NCBI RefSeq assembly: GCF_001421435.1
Contig: NZ_LMKA01000057.1
Coordinates: 124,001-188,000 of the forward strand
Length of the DNA: 64,000 bases
Direction: 5' to 3'
Origin: Chryseobacterium sp. Leaf201
GTDB lineage: Bacteria; Bacteroidota; Bacteroidia; Flavobacteriales; Weeksellaceae
Each line of letters starts with the position of its first letter. Within the stretch, counting starts at the first letter, position 1. Under the pieces are notes generated by a model. It worked only from the letters and a program-made list of their open reading frames with translations. It was not told the origin of the DNA and did no database searches. The translations under genes were made by a program, and so were the position numbers. Shown piece by piece: positions 9,506 to 17,944 of this stretch.

Positions 9506-10153
9506 ATGAAAAACATTATTTCAAAAGTTATTGTAAGCAGTCTGGTAGTAGGTGCCATAGGTTTTACCAACGCCCAGAAAATTGATGCAAAAGCAAAAAA
9601 GATATTAGACGATATTACGGCGAACTATAAATCTAAAAAGAATACGTATTTTAAATTCTCTTTCGGAACCGGGACCAATGGCCAGGTATCCAAAACAGAG
9701 CCGGGAATCTATTATGCATCCGGCGATAAGTACAAGCTGAAAATCATGGAAATCGAACAGATTTTCGACGGGAATAAAATCTATAACATCAATACCGAAG
9801 ATACGGAAGTTACGGTAGCAAGGCCGAACGGCAGCAGTTCTATGTTCTCCCCTATCAATTATCTGTCATCTTACAGAAATGATTACAACGTTACCTACAA
9901 CGGTAAGAAAAACATAGGCGGCGTAAATGCAGATTTCATTAAACTGACTCCGGTAAAATCAAACGGGATTAAATATGTATATCTTTACGTGGATTCTGCT
10001 AAGAAACAGATGGTAAAACTTGAACAGTACGGTAACAATAACGATGTTGCAGTGATTGCCATTAAGGATTACAAGGAAAACCAGAACCTGGATTCTGGAA
10101 TGTTTGTTTTTGATAAAGGTAAATACAAGAATTATCTGGTTACGGAACTTTAA
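9506..10153 (+). CDS. lolA: LolA-like outer-membrane lipoprotein carrier
   Basis: A 215-residue periplasmic protein with an N-terminal signal peptide (hydrophobic run 7-20, cleavage after ATNAQ-like FTNAQ near residue 24). The body is a beta-rich LolA fold with the alternating pattern GIYYASGDKYKLKIMEIEQIFDGNKIYNIN. It would carry mature lipoproteins from the LolCDE complex to the outer membrane. A lolD gene lies elsewhere in the window (58816-59484). The ftsK-lolA order recurs in Bacteroidota as I recall. It ends before a strong terminator at 10263-10290, so transcription from ftsK probably stops here. Confidence 0.85.
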   Translation: MKNIISKVIVSSLVVGAIGFTNAQKIDAKAKKILDDITANYKSKKNTYFKFSFGTGTNGQVSKTEPGIYYASGDKYKLKIMEIEQIFDGNKIYNINTEDTEVTVARPNGSSSMFSPINYLSSYRNDYNVTYNGKKNIGGVNADFIKLTPVKSNGIKYVYLYVDSAKKQMVKLEQYGNNNDVAVIAIKDYKENQNLDSGMFVFDKGKYKNYLVTEL

Positions 10154-10262
10154 AATGAATTATTAAAATCTTTAAATCCCGAAAATTTGCCTTTATGAAA
10201 GACATTTAAGGGTTTTAAAGAAATCCGACTTCATTTAATTATAAAATTTCATAAAATATAAG

Positions 10263-10290
10263 AGCTGCAAAGGAAACTTTGTGGCTTTTT
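10263..10290 (+). terminator. Intrinsic terminator after lolA
   Basis: Ten-bp stem AGCTGCAAAG / CTTTGTGGCT (two wobble pairs) closed by a GAAA tetraloop and followed directly by TTTTT. Confidence 0.75.
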
Positions 10291-10293
10291 GAT

Positions 10294-10301
10294 TAATTTT
10301 G
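10294..10301 (+). promoter_or_regulatory. Candidate -7 element giving a leaderless or near-leaderless permease mRNA
   Basis: TAATTTTG fits TAnnTTTG and ends five bases before the ATG at 10306. With the usual 5-8 nt spacing to the start site, transcription would begin at or within a few bases of the start codon. No -33 element is seen at 17-23 nt, which lowers confidence. Confidence 0.45.
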
Positions 10302-10305
10302 GCGA

Positions 10306-11766
10306 ATGTTTAAAATATTAGACCGGTATATTATAAAAACTTTCTTCGGACCGTTTATTTTTATATTCAGCGTACTGTTTTTCATATTTATTGTCAATAT
10401 TGTATGGGTTCAGTTAGGCCAGTTTATGGGGAAAGGATTAAGCTCATGGCAGATCCTTAAACTGCTTTTTTACCTTGGCGTGAGTGTAATCAGTATGGTG
10501 TTGCCGCTTACCATTCTCCTCGCAAGTATTATGGCATTTGGTGAATTCGGGGAACGGTATGAGCTTGCCGCTATGAAAGCAGCCGGAATTTCTCTGACAC
10601 GTGTTATGCTTCCCCTGTTGGGAGTAACCGCCGCCATGGCAGTCATGCTTTACTTTTTCTCCAATAATATCATCCCGGATTTCCAGCGGAAGGCAAAGAA
10701 TATGCTCTTCAATATTGCCCAGACCAAGCCTGCACTGAATTTTACTCCCGGACAGTTTATCGACCAGATTCCCGGATATATGGTGAAATTTGATAAGATT
10801 ATCGGGGAGAACGGAGAAAATATTGAAGGGGTTTTTATTCATAAAAAAGCAACCAGTTATGAAAATCAACGTTCTATTGTAGCTGAAAAAGGAAGATTTG
10901 TTCCGGCCGCCAATAAAAATTACCTTAAGCTGGTGCTCTATAACGGTTATGTTTATGAAGATAACTTTGCCGGGAAAAGTGAGAATGTCCGTTTAAAACA
11001 GCCGGATCAGGCCATTAAGTTTGATTCCCTGATTTCGCATTTTGACGTAAGTGAAATCATTAACAGAGCCATTGAAGAAGAAAAGATCACGGATGATTAC
11101 CGTTTCCAGACCTTCAACCAGCTGAACACAACCATTGACAAAACCAAAAAGGACAACAATAAATTCTTTACCAATGTTAACAATGATGTCCTGAGCCAGA
11201 CGAATTCCGTCATCGGTTATATGGATAGCAAACAGAACAGATCAAAGGTAAAACCCAAGCAGATCCTAAAACTGGATACCTTGAAAAAGGAGAAAAAACT
11301 GGAAATCATCAGAAATGCGTACAGCAGGCTGGATAACCTGAAAAGCACACTGGATTCCAAAAACAAGGAAATTGATCCGGGAGTAAAATATTATGGCAAA
11401 GTGGTTATTTACCAGCAGCGGATTGTTACCTATTCATTTACCTGTATTATTTTCTTCCTGATCGGTGCCAGTCTGGGTTCCATCATCAGGAAAGGAGGAA
11501 TGGGGCTTCCCGTAATTATTGCCATTGTTATTTTCATCATTTTCTATATCATCAACGTGGGGACGGAAAATATGTCGTGGTCCGGAAAAATAAACCCTTA
11601 CCTGGGTGCCTGGATACCGAATATTGTACTCTTCCCGTTCGGACTCTGGATGACCTATAAAGCACTGACGGATTCCCAGTTATTTGATGCTGAAAAATAC
11701 AAGGCATTATTCAAGCCGGTTACAAAATTATTTGTTAAAGACACAGAGCATAAAAGGTATCAGTAA
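10306..11766 (+). CDS. LptF/LptG family lipopolysaccharide export permease
   Basis: A 486-residue inner-membrane protein of the YjgP/YjgQ family. The start MFKILDRYIIKTFFGPF is typical of the family and supports the ATG at 10306. Three N-terminal spans (about 15-35, 55-80, 100-120) are followed by a long periplasmic domain (about 130-370) and three C-terminal spans (about 373-395, 403-422, 438-455). LptF and LptG form the membrane part of the LptB2FG ABC transporter that extracts LPS toward the outer membrane. Which of the two this is cannot be decided from sequence alone. The periplasmic loop is longer than in E. coli. It is cut off from lolA by a terminator and followed by its own at 11789. 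Confidence 0.88.
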   Translation: MFKILDRYIIKTFFGPFIFIFSVLFFIFIVNIVWVQLGQFMGKGLSSWQILKLLFYLGVSVISMVLPLTILLASIMAFGEFGERYELAAMKAAGISLTRVMLPLLGVTAAMAVMLYFFSNNIIPDFQRKAKNMLFNIAQTKPALNFTPGQFIDQIPGYMVKFDKIIGENGENIEGVFIHKKATSYENQRSIVAEKGRFVPAANKNYLKLVLYNGYVYEDNFAGKSENVRLKQPDQAIKFDSLISHFDVSEIINRAIEEEKITDDYRFQTFNQLNTTIDKTKKDNNKFFTNVNNDVLSQTNSVIGYMDSKQNRSKVKPKQILKLDTLKKEKKLEIIRNAYSRLDNLKSTLDSKNKEIDPGVKYYGKVVIYQQRIVTYSFTCIIFFLIGASLGSIIRKGGMGLPVIIAIVIFIIFYIINVGTENMSWSGKINPYLGAWIPNIVLFPFGLWMTYKALTDSQLFDAEKYKALFKPVTKLFVKDTEHKRYQ

Positions 11767-11788
11767 CAGATATTCAGAATAAAGTTGA

Positions 11789-11816
11789 GATCCGGAAATT
11801 TCCGGGTCTTTTTTTA
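11789..11816 (+). terminator. Intrinsic terminator after the Lpt permease
   Basis: Stem GATCCGGAAA / TTTCCGGGTC (11789-11808, one wobble pair), followed by TTTTTTTTAT. Confidence 0.8.
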
Positions 11817-11854
11817 TAGTATGTTAAAATTTCTTTTTATGTGAATATAAAAAT

Positions 11855-11862
11855 TACCTTTG
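11855..11862 (+). promoter_or_regulatory. -7 element of the 262-residue secreted protein
   Basis: TACCTTTG fits TAnnTTTG and lies 22 bp before the ATG at 11885, just after the preceding terminator. The -33 partner is not clear. Confidence 0.5.
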
Positions 11863-11884
11863 CCGGAATCTAAATACCAACCCT

Positions 11885-12673
11885 ATGAAAAAACTATTAC
11901 TTATTGGATTGTTCAGCATGGCTTCACTGAATGCATATGCCCAGGATGAAAACACGGAATATGAAATGAGAGTCGGAGAAAAGCCAGGCTATATTATTGA
12001 TAAAGGCGGAAAGAAAATTGAAGGCATCGTAAGACTTGCAGGCAGTGAAATGAGCCCGTGGACCAACCAGAAGAAAGTAAAATTCATCGCTGCTTCTGAT
12101 ATTGACAGTTCTAAAAAAAGACAGAAATTCAAAACACTGGATACGGATGACCTGAAAGGATATATGGCCATTGATAACAATACGGAAAGACGTTTTGAGG
12201 CGGTTAAATATACCAACACCAAAGAAGGCTTCAATACAGCCAACGGTGGATTGAGCGGTGGACTGAAAGCTTTTAACAACCTTACGAAAAGTACACAGTT
12301 TGCAGAAGTCGTGGCCGACGGGAAAATCAAGGTATACCGTTTATACGGTTTCCCTACTACTTTTTCAGCAGGCGGACAGATTGACGCCGCGGAAAAAGAA
12401 AATAAGAGAATGAGGGAAAACCCTTCTTACATTTATTCCAAAAAAGGAGGAAAAGCGGAAGAACTTACGCTGGCTAAAACCAAGATGATTGTAGCAGACT
12501 GCCCTGTAGTAAAAGGGAAAATTGCAGCCGGGGAATACGGTTCGCTGAAAACCGATACCAAGCAAAGGTCAGGTTTAGGAAAATTCATTAAGAATGAAGT
12601 GGACAAAGCCATGTCTGATAACCTTTCTATCGTGAATGAAGTGATCTACGATTATAATGAGAATTGTAAATAA
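11885..12673 (+). CDS. Secreted protein of unknown function
   Basis: 262 residues with a clear signal peptide (MKKLLLIGLFSMASLNAYAQ, cleavage after the Ala-Tyr-Ala-Gln region near residue 20), so periplasmic or exported. The mature part is basic and polar. It has a repeated style of short beta-like segments (GYIIDKGGKKIEGIVRLAG, KYTNTKEGFN) and one Gly-rich turn (NGGLSGGLKAFNN). Two cysteines occur near the C-terminus (VADCPVV and the terminal NENCK) and could pair. I recognise no catalytic motif or family. It is flanked by its own promoter half-site and terminator, so it is monocistronic. Confidence 0.75.
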   Translation: MKKLLLIGLFSMASLNAYAQDENTEYEMRVGEKPGYIIDKGGKKIEGIVRLAGSEMSPWTNQKKVKFIAASDIDSSKKRQKFKTLDTDDLKGYMAIDNNTERRFEAVKYTNTKEGFNTANGGLSGGLKAFNNLTKSTQFAEVVADGKIKVYRLYGFPTTFSAGGQIDAAEKENKRMRENPSYIYSKKGGKAEELTLAKTKMIVADCPVVKGKIAAGEYGSLKTDTKQRSGLGKFIKNEVDKAMSDNLSIVNEVIYDYNENCK

Positions 12674-12697
12674 TCCATCTTCAAAAATATACAGAAA

Positions 12698-12729
12698 AGC
12701 AGTCTCAGCTATTGGGGCTGCTTTTTTTT
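12698..12729 (+). terminator. Intrinsic terminator
   Basis: Stem AGCAGTCTCA / TGGGGCTGCT (two wobble pairs), 5-nt loop, followed by TTTTTTT. Confidence 0.75.
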
Positions 12730-12787
12730 ATCCTGTTTTCTTTGCACGTTTTTTGATAGGTACAAGTAACCAAACCGACTGTTTTTT

Positions 12788-13429
12788 ATGAAAACCGCAC
12801 TTCTTACCTTAAGCCTGGTCTTGATCATTTCATGCAAAAAGGAAACCCGCCCGGATCCTCAGAAAACTGAGACCTCAAACGACAGCATGTCCGTTAAAAG
12901 TAATCCGGATGCTGTATCGGATGACTCTATAAAATCTGTAGAAGACATTAAGAAAGAATATGCTTTATTGAGCAGTCTTCTGGCTTCAAAAAAACTGGAT
13001 TCCAGCAGCTTTACTTATTTCTGTAACGAGAGAGAAGGCGAAGTGGTTTTGTATAAGCAGAATGGTAAAATCAGGATGGTGAAGGATTTCTATTCGGAGC
13101 ACAGCCATTTTTCTTCATCCACACAGTATTTTATTAAAGATGACCAGGTCTTTTTCATTTTCCAGGATGAAACTTTATGGAATTTTGACGGCGGAACTCC
13201 TGAAAAGCCGGAAACGAAAGATGACATTACAGAAAAACGGATGTATATCCTCAACAACAAACCAGTGCAATGCCTGGAGAAAACCTATTCCGTGCGGTCC
13301 AAAGGAAATAACCAGGATCCGGGTAAGATTGCCAGCCGCGAGACCAAATGTGATATTTCAGGACTGATGAAAAATTACCAGTCGATCATCAGAACTAAAG
13401 ATAAAAAAGGCGAGATGGGCTGCCTGTAA
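12788..13429 (+). CDS. Lipoprotein of unknown function
   Basis: 213 residues with a lipoprotein signal: MKTALLTLSLVLIISCKKE, lipobox IISC, acylated Cys16 followed by KK. A Ser/Asp/Asn-rich tether (about 17-50) precedes a domain with aromatic beta-strand-like segments (SSFTYFCNEREGEVVLYKQ, HFSSSTQYFIKDDQVFFIFQDE). Four further Cys residues are present. I recognise no family. It sits alone between two terminators, convergent to frr. Confidence 0.72.
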   Translation: MKTALLTLSLVLIISCKKETRPDPQKTETSNDSMSVKSNPDAVSDDSIKSVEDIKKEYALLSSLLASKKLDSSSFTYFCNEREGEVVLYKQNGKIRMVKDFYSEHSHFSSSTQYFIKDDQVFFIFQDETLWNFDGGTPEKPETKDDITEKRMYILNNKPVQCLEKTYSVRSKGNNQDPGKIASRETKCDISGLMKNYQSIIRTKDKKGEMGCL

Positions 13430-13433
13430 AAAC

Positions 13434-13466
13434 AAAACCGGCTCCTAAAAAGGAGCCGGTTTTTTA
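13434..13466. terminator. Bidirectional terminator between the lipoprotein gene and frr
   Basis: Stem AAAACCGGCTCCT / AGGAGCCGGTTTT with a 4-nt A loop. T-rich tracts follow on both strands. It serves the two convergent genes. Confidence 0.85.
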
Positions 13467-13483
13467 TATTCATAAACTGAACA

Positions 13484-14038
13484 TTATACTTTCATAATTT
13501 CAGCTTCTTTTGTCTTAAGATGGTCATCACAGGCTTTCACATATTTATCCGTAAGCGCCTGGATATCTGCTTCCACTCCTTTGATAAGGTCCTCAGAAAC
13601 ACCTTCCAGCCTTTTCAGTTCTTTAATACCGTTCTGTCTTGCGTTTCTTACTACGATTTTAGTATCTTCAGTTTCACCTTTAGCCTGTTTTGCAAGTTCC
13701 CTTCTGCGTTCTTCCGTTAAAGGCGGAACGTTAAGAATAATATTGATTCCGTTATTGGAAGGCGCAAAACCTAAATTTGAATTGATGATGGCTTTTTCAA
13801 TATCATTGATTGCTTTAGAATCCCAAGGTTGAATAGAAATCGTCATGGCATCCGGAACAGATACGTTGGCAACCTGGTTGATGGGAGTCAGTGATCCGTA
13901 ATATTCCACCATAACATCCTGAACCATGTTCGTAGATGCACGTCCGGCCCTGATTCTCTGAAATGCATGATCCAGGTGCTTAACAGCTGCTTCCATGTCG
14001 TGTTTTACAGACTCTACTATAAGATCTAATTCTTCCAT
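13484..14038 (-). CDS. frr: Ribosome recycling factor
   Basis: 184 residues from the ATG at 14036-14038 (MEELDLIVESVKHDMEAAVKHL). An in-frame upstream ATG at 14066-14068 would add ten residues with no family support. Hallmarks: FQRIRAGRASTNMVQDVMVEYYGS in the N-terminal half, domain II with QPWDSKAINDIEKAI, then PPLTEERRRELAKQAK returning to the long helix bundle. With EF-G it splits post-termination 70S ribosomes. It lies downstream of pyrH on the same strand, the widespread pyrH-frr order, separated by 135 bp. Confidence 0.97.
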   Translation of the reverse strand: MEELDLIVESVKHDMEAAVKHLDHAFQRIRAGRASTNMVQDVMVEYYGSLTPINQVANVSVPDAMTISIQPWDSKAINDIEKAIINSNLGFAPSNNGINIILNVPPLTEERRRELAKQAKGETEDTKIVVRNARQNGIKELKRLEGVSEDLIKGVEADIQALTDKYVKACDDHLKTKEAEIMKV

Positions 14039-14173
14039 TATATAATAAAAATTTGATAAATTACACATTTTATGATAATTGATGATAAGTAATAATGACA
14101 GGTAATTTTGAATTTGTGAAATTGCAATCTTAATCAGACCTGATTCCCGAATCCTGTTACCCTGATCACTAAA

Positions 14174-14881
14174 TTACAAATCAACTAAAGTACCAATATT
14201 TTCCCCGTCTATAATTTTTTCTAAATTACCGATTTTGTTCATATCAAAAACAATGATCGGAAGTTTGTTTTCGTGGCTCAGCGTAAATGCCGTCATATCC
14301 ATTACCTTAAGGTTTTTAGCATAGACTTCATCGAAAGAAAGCGAATTGTATTTTACAGCATCTGCATTTGTTTCAGGATCACTGTCATAGATTCCGTCTA
14401 CTCTTGTCCCTTTCAGGATAACATCCGCATCAATTTCAATAGCTCTTAACGTAGCAGCGGTATCCGTTGTAAAATAAGGGTTGCCGGTTCCGGCCCCGAA
14501 AATCACTACCCTGCCCTTTTCAAGATGTCTTACCGCTCTTCTTTTAATAAAAGGCTCGGCCACCTTATCCATTTCAATAGCAGACTGAAGCCTTGTTCTG
14601 ATGCCTGCATCTTCCAGCGCTCCCTGCAATGCCATTCCGTTGATCACCGTAGCCAGCATCCCCATATAGTCGCCCTGCACACGGTCCATACCTTTTGCAG
14701 CACCCGCAACACCACGGAAAATATTTCCTCCTCCAATTACAATAGCGACTTCACAGCCTTTATCCACTGCTTTTTTAATCTCATTTGCGTATTCCTGCAG
14801 CCTTTCATTGTCAATACCGTACTGTCTGTTCCCCATTAAGGCTTCACCACTAAGTTTGAGAAGGATTCTTTTATATTTCAT
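14174..14881 (-). CDS. pyrH: UMP kinase
   Basis: 235 residues, the usual length of bacterial hexameric UMP kinase of the amino-acid kinase fold. The N-terminus [14 protein letters not shown] holds the ATP-phosphate binding Lys and Gly residues. [13 protein letters not shown] and [36 protein letters not shown] are the UMP and ATP binding segments. It phosphorylates UMP to UDP in pyrimidine synthesis. Its start faces a 454-bp gap holding a -7 box on the minus strand (14937-14944). Confidence 0.97.
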   Translation of the reverse strand: MKYKRILLKLSGEALMGNRQYGIDNERLQEYANEIKKAVDKGCEVAIVIGGGNIFRGVAGAAKGMDRVQGDYMGMLATVINGMALQGALEDAGIRTRLQSAIEMDKVAEPFIKRRAVRHLEKGRVVIFGAGTGNPYFTTDTAATLRAIEIDADVILKGTRVDGIYDSDPETNADAVKYNSLSFDEVYAKNLKVMDMTAFTLSHENKLPIIVFDMNKIGNLEKIIDGENIGTLVDL

Positions 14882-14936
14882 TTTAAATTTTAAATAACTT
14901 TTTATCTGTGTCAGTTCCCTGTAGAATTTGACTCTG

Positions 14937-14944
14937 CAAATATA
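14937..14944 (-). promoter_or_regulatory. -7 element of pyrH
   Basis: CAAATATA on the plus strand reads TATATTTG on the minus strand, fitting TAnnTTTG, 56 bp upstream of the pyrH ATG. No -33 partner is evident. Confidence 0.45.
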
Positions 14945-15287
14945 ATCATTAATAATATTGATTTTTGCATATCGATTATAAATTTTAAGAGCGGCCTATT
15001 TCCATATTTAAAGTTCATGATTCCGGCCTGCTTTATCGGTAACGGCAGAATTTACAGTGTTGACAGGAACACATTTTATCATTTCCCTGTTTTACATAAA
15101 AAGCATCAGGCTAACCCGTGACGCATTAAGCTTAAATGTAATTAAATATCTGATTAACTGTATTTTAAAATTACTCTTAGATTAAAAGTAAATTCTTTTG
15201 CGATAATTCACAGAAACTTTCTGAATTAAAATAAAGCATCTGTTTAAAAGGAATACAATATTTAATAACAAATAATGTACGAAATAT

Positions 15288-15317
15288 TTTGAAAAGTACG
15301 AAAAAGGATTATTTTTG
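15288..15317 (+). promoter_or_regulatory. Promoter of porQ
   Basis: TTTG at 15288-15291, 18-nt spacer, TATTTTTG at 15310-15317. Both boxes match the Bacteroidota consensus. The start codon follows 18 bp later. Confidence 0.7.
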
Positions 15318-15335
15318 CATTACTAATAAACTGAG

Positions 15336-16328
15336 TTGAAGAAAATTGTCATTTTTTCATTATTTCTGTCAGGAATTGTTTCTTACGCACAAACAGGAAC
15401 AAATGTTTTTCCGTTTTTAAATCTTCCTGTATCTGCCAGACAGGCTGCTTTAGGCGGCGATGCCATTTCCGTAAGAGATCATGATGTATCCTTTGCCATT
15501 GCAAACCCCTCTTTGTTAAATAAAGATTCTGATAACCAGCTTTCTTTAAACGCCAGTGCCTATCTTGCAGATTCCAAATACGGAACCATTGCTTATGCCA
15601 AGGACTTTGACAACGGCCACATGGCAACCGTCAATGCGAGGTATATGAACTACGGAGACATCCCCAGGACCGATGAAAGCGGTTTCGAAAACGGAACCTT
15701 CAGTGCTTCCGATGTAGCCGTCGGAGCCGGATATGCCTATCAGTTTGAAGAAGACTGGACTATAGGCGGAGGACTGAATTTTATTACTTCAAAAATCGAC
15801 AGTTATACATCTTCGGCGATCTCAGGAAATGCAGGGATCACTTACCACAACAGGAAAAATAAAGAAACCGCTTCCCTGGTATTCAGGAATTTCGGGTATC
15901 AGTTCAAATCCTTTAACGGGACAAGGGAAAACCTTCCGTTCCGCATTGATATAGGCTATACAAGGACATTAAAAGCCATTCCGCTGGCCATTACCATTAC
16001 AGCTCATGATTTACAGGAGTTTGATATTTCGTCTCCTTATAATGTAAACGGCCAGGAAGTAAATGCAGGCAGGAAAATTGCCGACCACTTTTCCCTGGGT
16101 GCAGAACTGTTCCCGGAAAAAGGATTCAATATCAGGCTGGGCTATAATGTAAAGAGAGGAAATGAGCTTGCAGTGGCAGACCAGAGAAACTTCTCGGGTA
16201 TTTCTGCCGGATTCGGAATTAAGATTTCAAGGTTCCGTGTAGATTATGCCCATGTGCGGTATCACAATTCATCCAACGCCAACCAGATCGGGGTTTCAAT
16301 AGACCTTACCAGCCGCGCCGGTGAATAA
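15336..16328 (+). CDS. porQ: Type IX secretion system protein PorQ
   Basis: 330 residues starting at TTG (15336-15338), the only start that keeps the signal peptide KKIVIFSLFLSGIVSYAQ. The mature part begins TGTNVFPFLNLPVSARQAALGGDAISV, a hallmark of PorQ/PorV-type outer-membrane beta-barrel proteins. The remainder shows repeated amphipathic strands (VAVGAGYAYQF, WTIGGGLNFITS, ISAGFGIKISRFRVDYAHVRY). In the T9SS attachment complex PorQ works with PorU, PorV and PorZ to cleave sorting domains and anchor cargo at the surface. A neighbouring cmk is the arrangement I recall in other Bacteroidota. A candidate cargo, the S8 protease at 54031, is in this window. Confidence 0.85.
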   Translation: MKKIVIFSLFLSGIVSYAQTGTNVFPFLNLPVSARQAALGGDAISVRDHDVSFAIANPSLLNKDSDNQLSLNASAYLADSKYGTIAYAKDFDNGHMATVNARYMNYGDIPRTDESGFENGTFSASDVAVGAGYAYQFEEDWTIGGGLNFITSKIDSYTSSAISGNAGITYHNRKNKETASLVFRNFGYQFKSFNGTRENLPFRIDIGYTRTLKAIPLAITITAHDLQEFDISSPYNVNGQEVNAGRKIADHFSLGAELFPEKGFNIRLGYNVKRGNELAVADQRNFSGISAGFGIKISRFRVDYAHVRYHNSSNANQIGVSIDLTSRAGE

Positions 16329-16384
16329 ATAATTACAGATTACTTTAATCCAGATCAGAAAAAATTTATCAAAAATAAAAAGGG

Positions 16385-16404
16385 CCTTAAGAAATTTCTT
16401 AAGG
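16385..16404 (+). terminator. Palindromic hairpin after porQ
   Basis: Perfect 20-bp palindrome CCTTAAGAAATTTCTTAAGG, followed by only a short T-run, so a weak terminator or mRNA end-stabiliser between porQ and cmk. Confidence 0.45.
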
Positions 16405-16442
16405 TTTCCTGATTTTTAAGAAAAATTCTTGAAATTTGCAGT

Positions 16443-17117
16443 ATGAAAAAACCTGTTATAGCAATAGACGGCTACTCTTCCACCGGGAAAAGCTCAATAT
16501 CTAAAATCATTGCCGAAAAACTTGGGCTTATTCATCTGGATACAGGCGCCCTGTACAGAGGCGTTACCTGGTTTGCGCTTCAGAACTGTCTTGATGAAAA
16601 AGGCAAGATTGACCTTAATAAGTTATTTTCATCATTCGGCGAGATTGATCTTGAGTTCAGGAATAACCAAGGTGAACTGGTGCTTTTTCTTAATCAGATT
16701 GATATTTCAAAAGCCATCAGGACAAATGAAGTTTCAGAAAATGTAAGTTTTATTGCCAAGCAAAAAGAGGTAAGGGATTTCCTGCTTCTGTTTCAGCGCA
16801 ATCTGGCAGAAGATGGCGGCATTATTATGGACGGCCGGGATATAGGCACAGTGGTACTGCCTGATGCCGATTATAAGTTTTTTATGACAGCCAGTATAGA
16901 AGAGCGGACAAAAAGGCGGTATCAGGAACTCATCCGCCTCGGTATTGAAGCTGATGAAAAACAGGTGATGGACAACCTTATCATCCGCGATAAAATTGAC
17001 AGTGAACGAGAAATAGCCCCGCTTAAACAGGCTGACGATGCGATTGTTATTGACAATACCGATCTTACCAAACGGGAAACCATCGACGCTATTTTGTCTT
17101 ACATCAATAAGATTTAA
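16443..17117 (+). CDS. cmk: Cytidylate kinase
   Basis: 224 residues. The P-loop IDGYSSTGKSSISK (residues 7-20) has Tyr-Ser-Ser where most family members have Pro-Ser-Gly/Ala, still a valid Walker A. DTGALYRG (32-39) is the NMP-binding entry. GGIIMDGRDIGTVVLPDADYKFFMTAS carries the CMP-specific Arg-Asp pair, and ERTKRRYQEL is the lid. It phosphorylates CMP and dCMP. It starts 114 bp after porQ. Confidence 0.95.
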   Translation: MKKPVIAIDGYSSTGKSSISKIIAEKLGLIHLDTGALYRGVTWFALQNCLDEKGKIDLNKLFSSFGEIDLEFRNNQGELVLFLNQIDISKAIRTNEVSENVSFIAKQKEVRDFLLLFQRNLAEDGGIIMDGRDIGTVVLPDADYKFFMTASIEERTKRRYQELIRLGIEADEKQVMDNLIIRDKIDSEREIAPLKQADDAIVIDNTDLTKRETIDAILSYINKI

Positions 17118-17211
17118 CAATTTTTATAGGACAGCAACCCCTTTTGGTATGTTAATTGTACATTTCATCACAAGTAAAAGCTAGTATTATTAACTATTAA
17201 AAAAACAAAAA

Positions 17212-17556
17212 ATGTCTAAGAAAAACAATACAGCAGGTGTTTTGGCAGGTCTTCTTGCAGGAGCCGCAGCAGGTGTTATTTTAGGAATGCTTTATGCTCC
17301 GGAAGAAGGTAAAGAAACAAGAAAAAAAATTAAAGACAAGGCAGGTGATCTTAAGGATCAGGCTAAAAATAAGTATGGAGAAGTATCTGAGAAAGTAAAA
17401 GACCAGTACGGTAACATTTCTTCAACTTTTAAAGAAACGGCCAACAATGTAGCTCATACGGTAAAAGACGGATATGACAAATACAAAGATCAGATTGTTT
17501 CTAAAACTGCAGATGTAGTTAAAAACGTAGAATCTGAACTGAATGACTTAAAATAA
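17212..17556 (+). CDS. YtxH-domain protein
   Basis: 114 residues. The N-terminal glycine/alanine-rich membrane segment GVLAGLLAGAAAGVILGMLYAPEEGKETRKKI is the YtxH signature (the APEEGKETRKKI run marks the membrane exit). A long, highly charged helix follows with repeating KDKAGDLKDQAKNKYGEVSEKVKDQYG, resembling late-embryogenesis-like or apolipoprotein-like amphipathic repeats. Family members are general-stress envelope proteins of unclear biochemistry. First of three small genes with a shared envelope theme; a terminator at 17581 separates it from the next. Confidence 0.85.
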   Translation: MSKKNNTAGVLAGLLAGAAAGVILGMLYAPEEGKETRKKIKDKAGDLKDQAKNKYGEVSEKVKDQYGNISSTFKETANNVAHTVKDGYDKYKDQIVSKTADVVKNVESELNDLK

Positions 17557-17580
17557 TAATTTATTCAGATAAATTATCCA

Positions 17581-17613
17581 AAAGGAACTTTATAAACAAA
17601 AGTTCCTTTTTTT
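17581..17613 (+). terminator. Intrinsic terminator after the YtxH gene
   Basis: Ten-bp stem AAAGGAACTT / AAGTTCCTTT with a 9-nt loop, followed by TTTT. It may be partly read through into the next two genes. Confidence 0.75.
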
Positions 17614-17632
17614 ATAACTTTAAAGAAAAACA

Positions 17633-17941
17633 ATGATTGAAACTTTAAAAGAATATGCGTCCAAAAGGATCGATCTCCTGAAAATAGAAGCCACCGAAAA
17701 ATCTTCGCTTTCAGCCGGAATGATTACCTATTTCGTTCTTATGCTGGTTGCGTTTAGTTTTTTCATTATCCTTTTCAATTTCGGAGTTGCCTTCCTTATT
17801 GGTGAGGCATTGGGAAACTATTCTTACGGCTTCCTGATTGTAGCAGCTTTTTATATGCTGATCATGATCATTATTATGGTATGTAAAAAGAGAGTTGTCA
17901 ACTTTGTGGCAGACAAGGTTATTAAATTTTTAAATCATTAA
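17633..17941 (+). CDS. Phage-holin-family (YqjE-like) membrane protein
   Basis: 102 residues. A charged N-terminal helix (ETLKEYASKRIDLLKIEATEKSS) precedes two hydrophobic spans (about 33-55 and 63-85) and a basic C-terminal tail. This architecture matches the YqjE/holin superfamily III group. In many bacteria such genes sit beside YtxH-like genes in envelope stress operons, as here, and are not phage derived. The next gene follows after 3 bp, so the two are translated together. Confidence 0.75.
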   Translation: MIETLKEYASKRIDLLKIEATEKSSLSAGMITYFVLMLVAFSFFIILFNFGVAFLIGEALGNYSYGFLIVAAFYMLIMIIIMVCKKRVVNFVADKVIKFLNH

Positions 17942-17944
17942 ACT

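Larger units (their letters stand above)
14882..15335. other. 454-bp divergent intergenic region between pyrH and porQ
   Basis: AT-rich, holding promoter elements for both neighbours (14937-14944 minus; 15288-15317 plus). A 34-codon frame from an ATG near 15017 has no supporting signal. I see no hairpin with a T-run, no repeat and no RNA gene. Confidence 0.4.

Noticed and set aside
17633..17941. Holin-like gene as a sign of a prophage
   Set aside because: It belongs to the YqjE-like envelope group beside YtxH, and no other phage gene is present.
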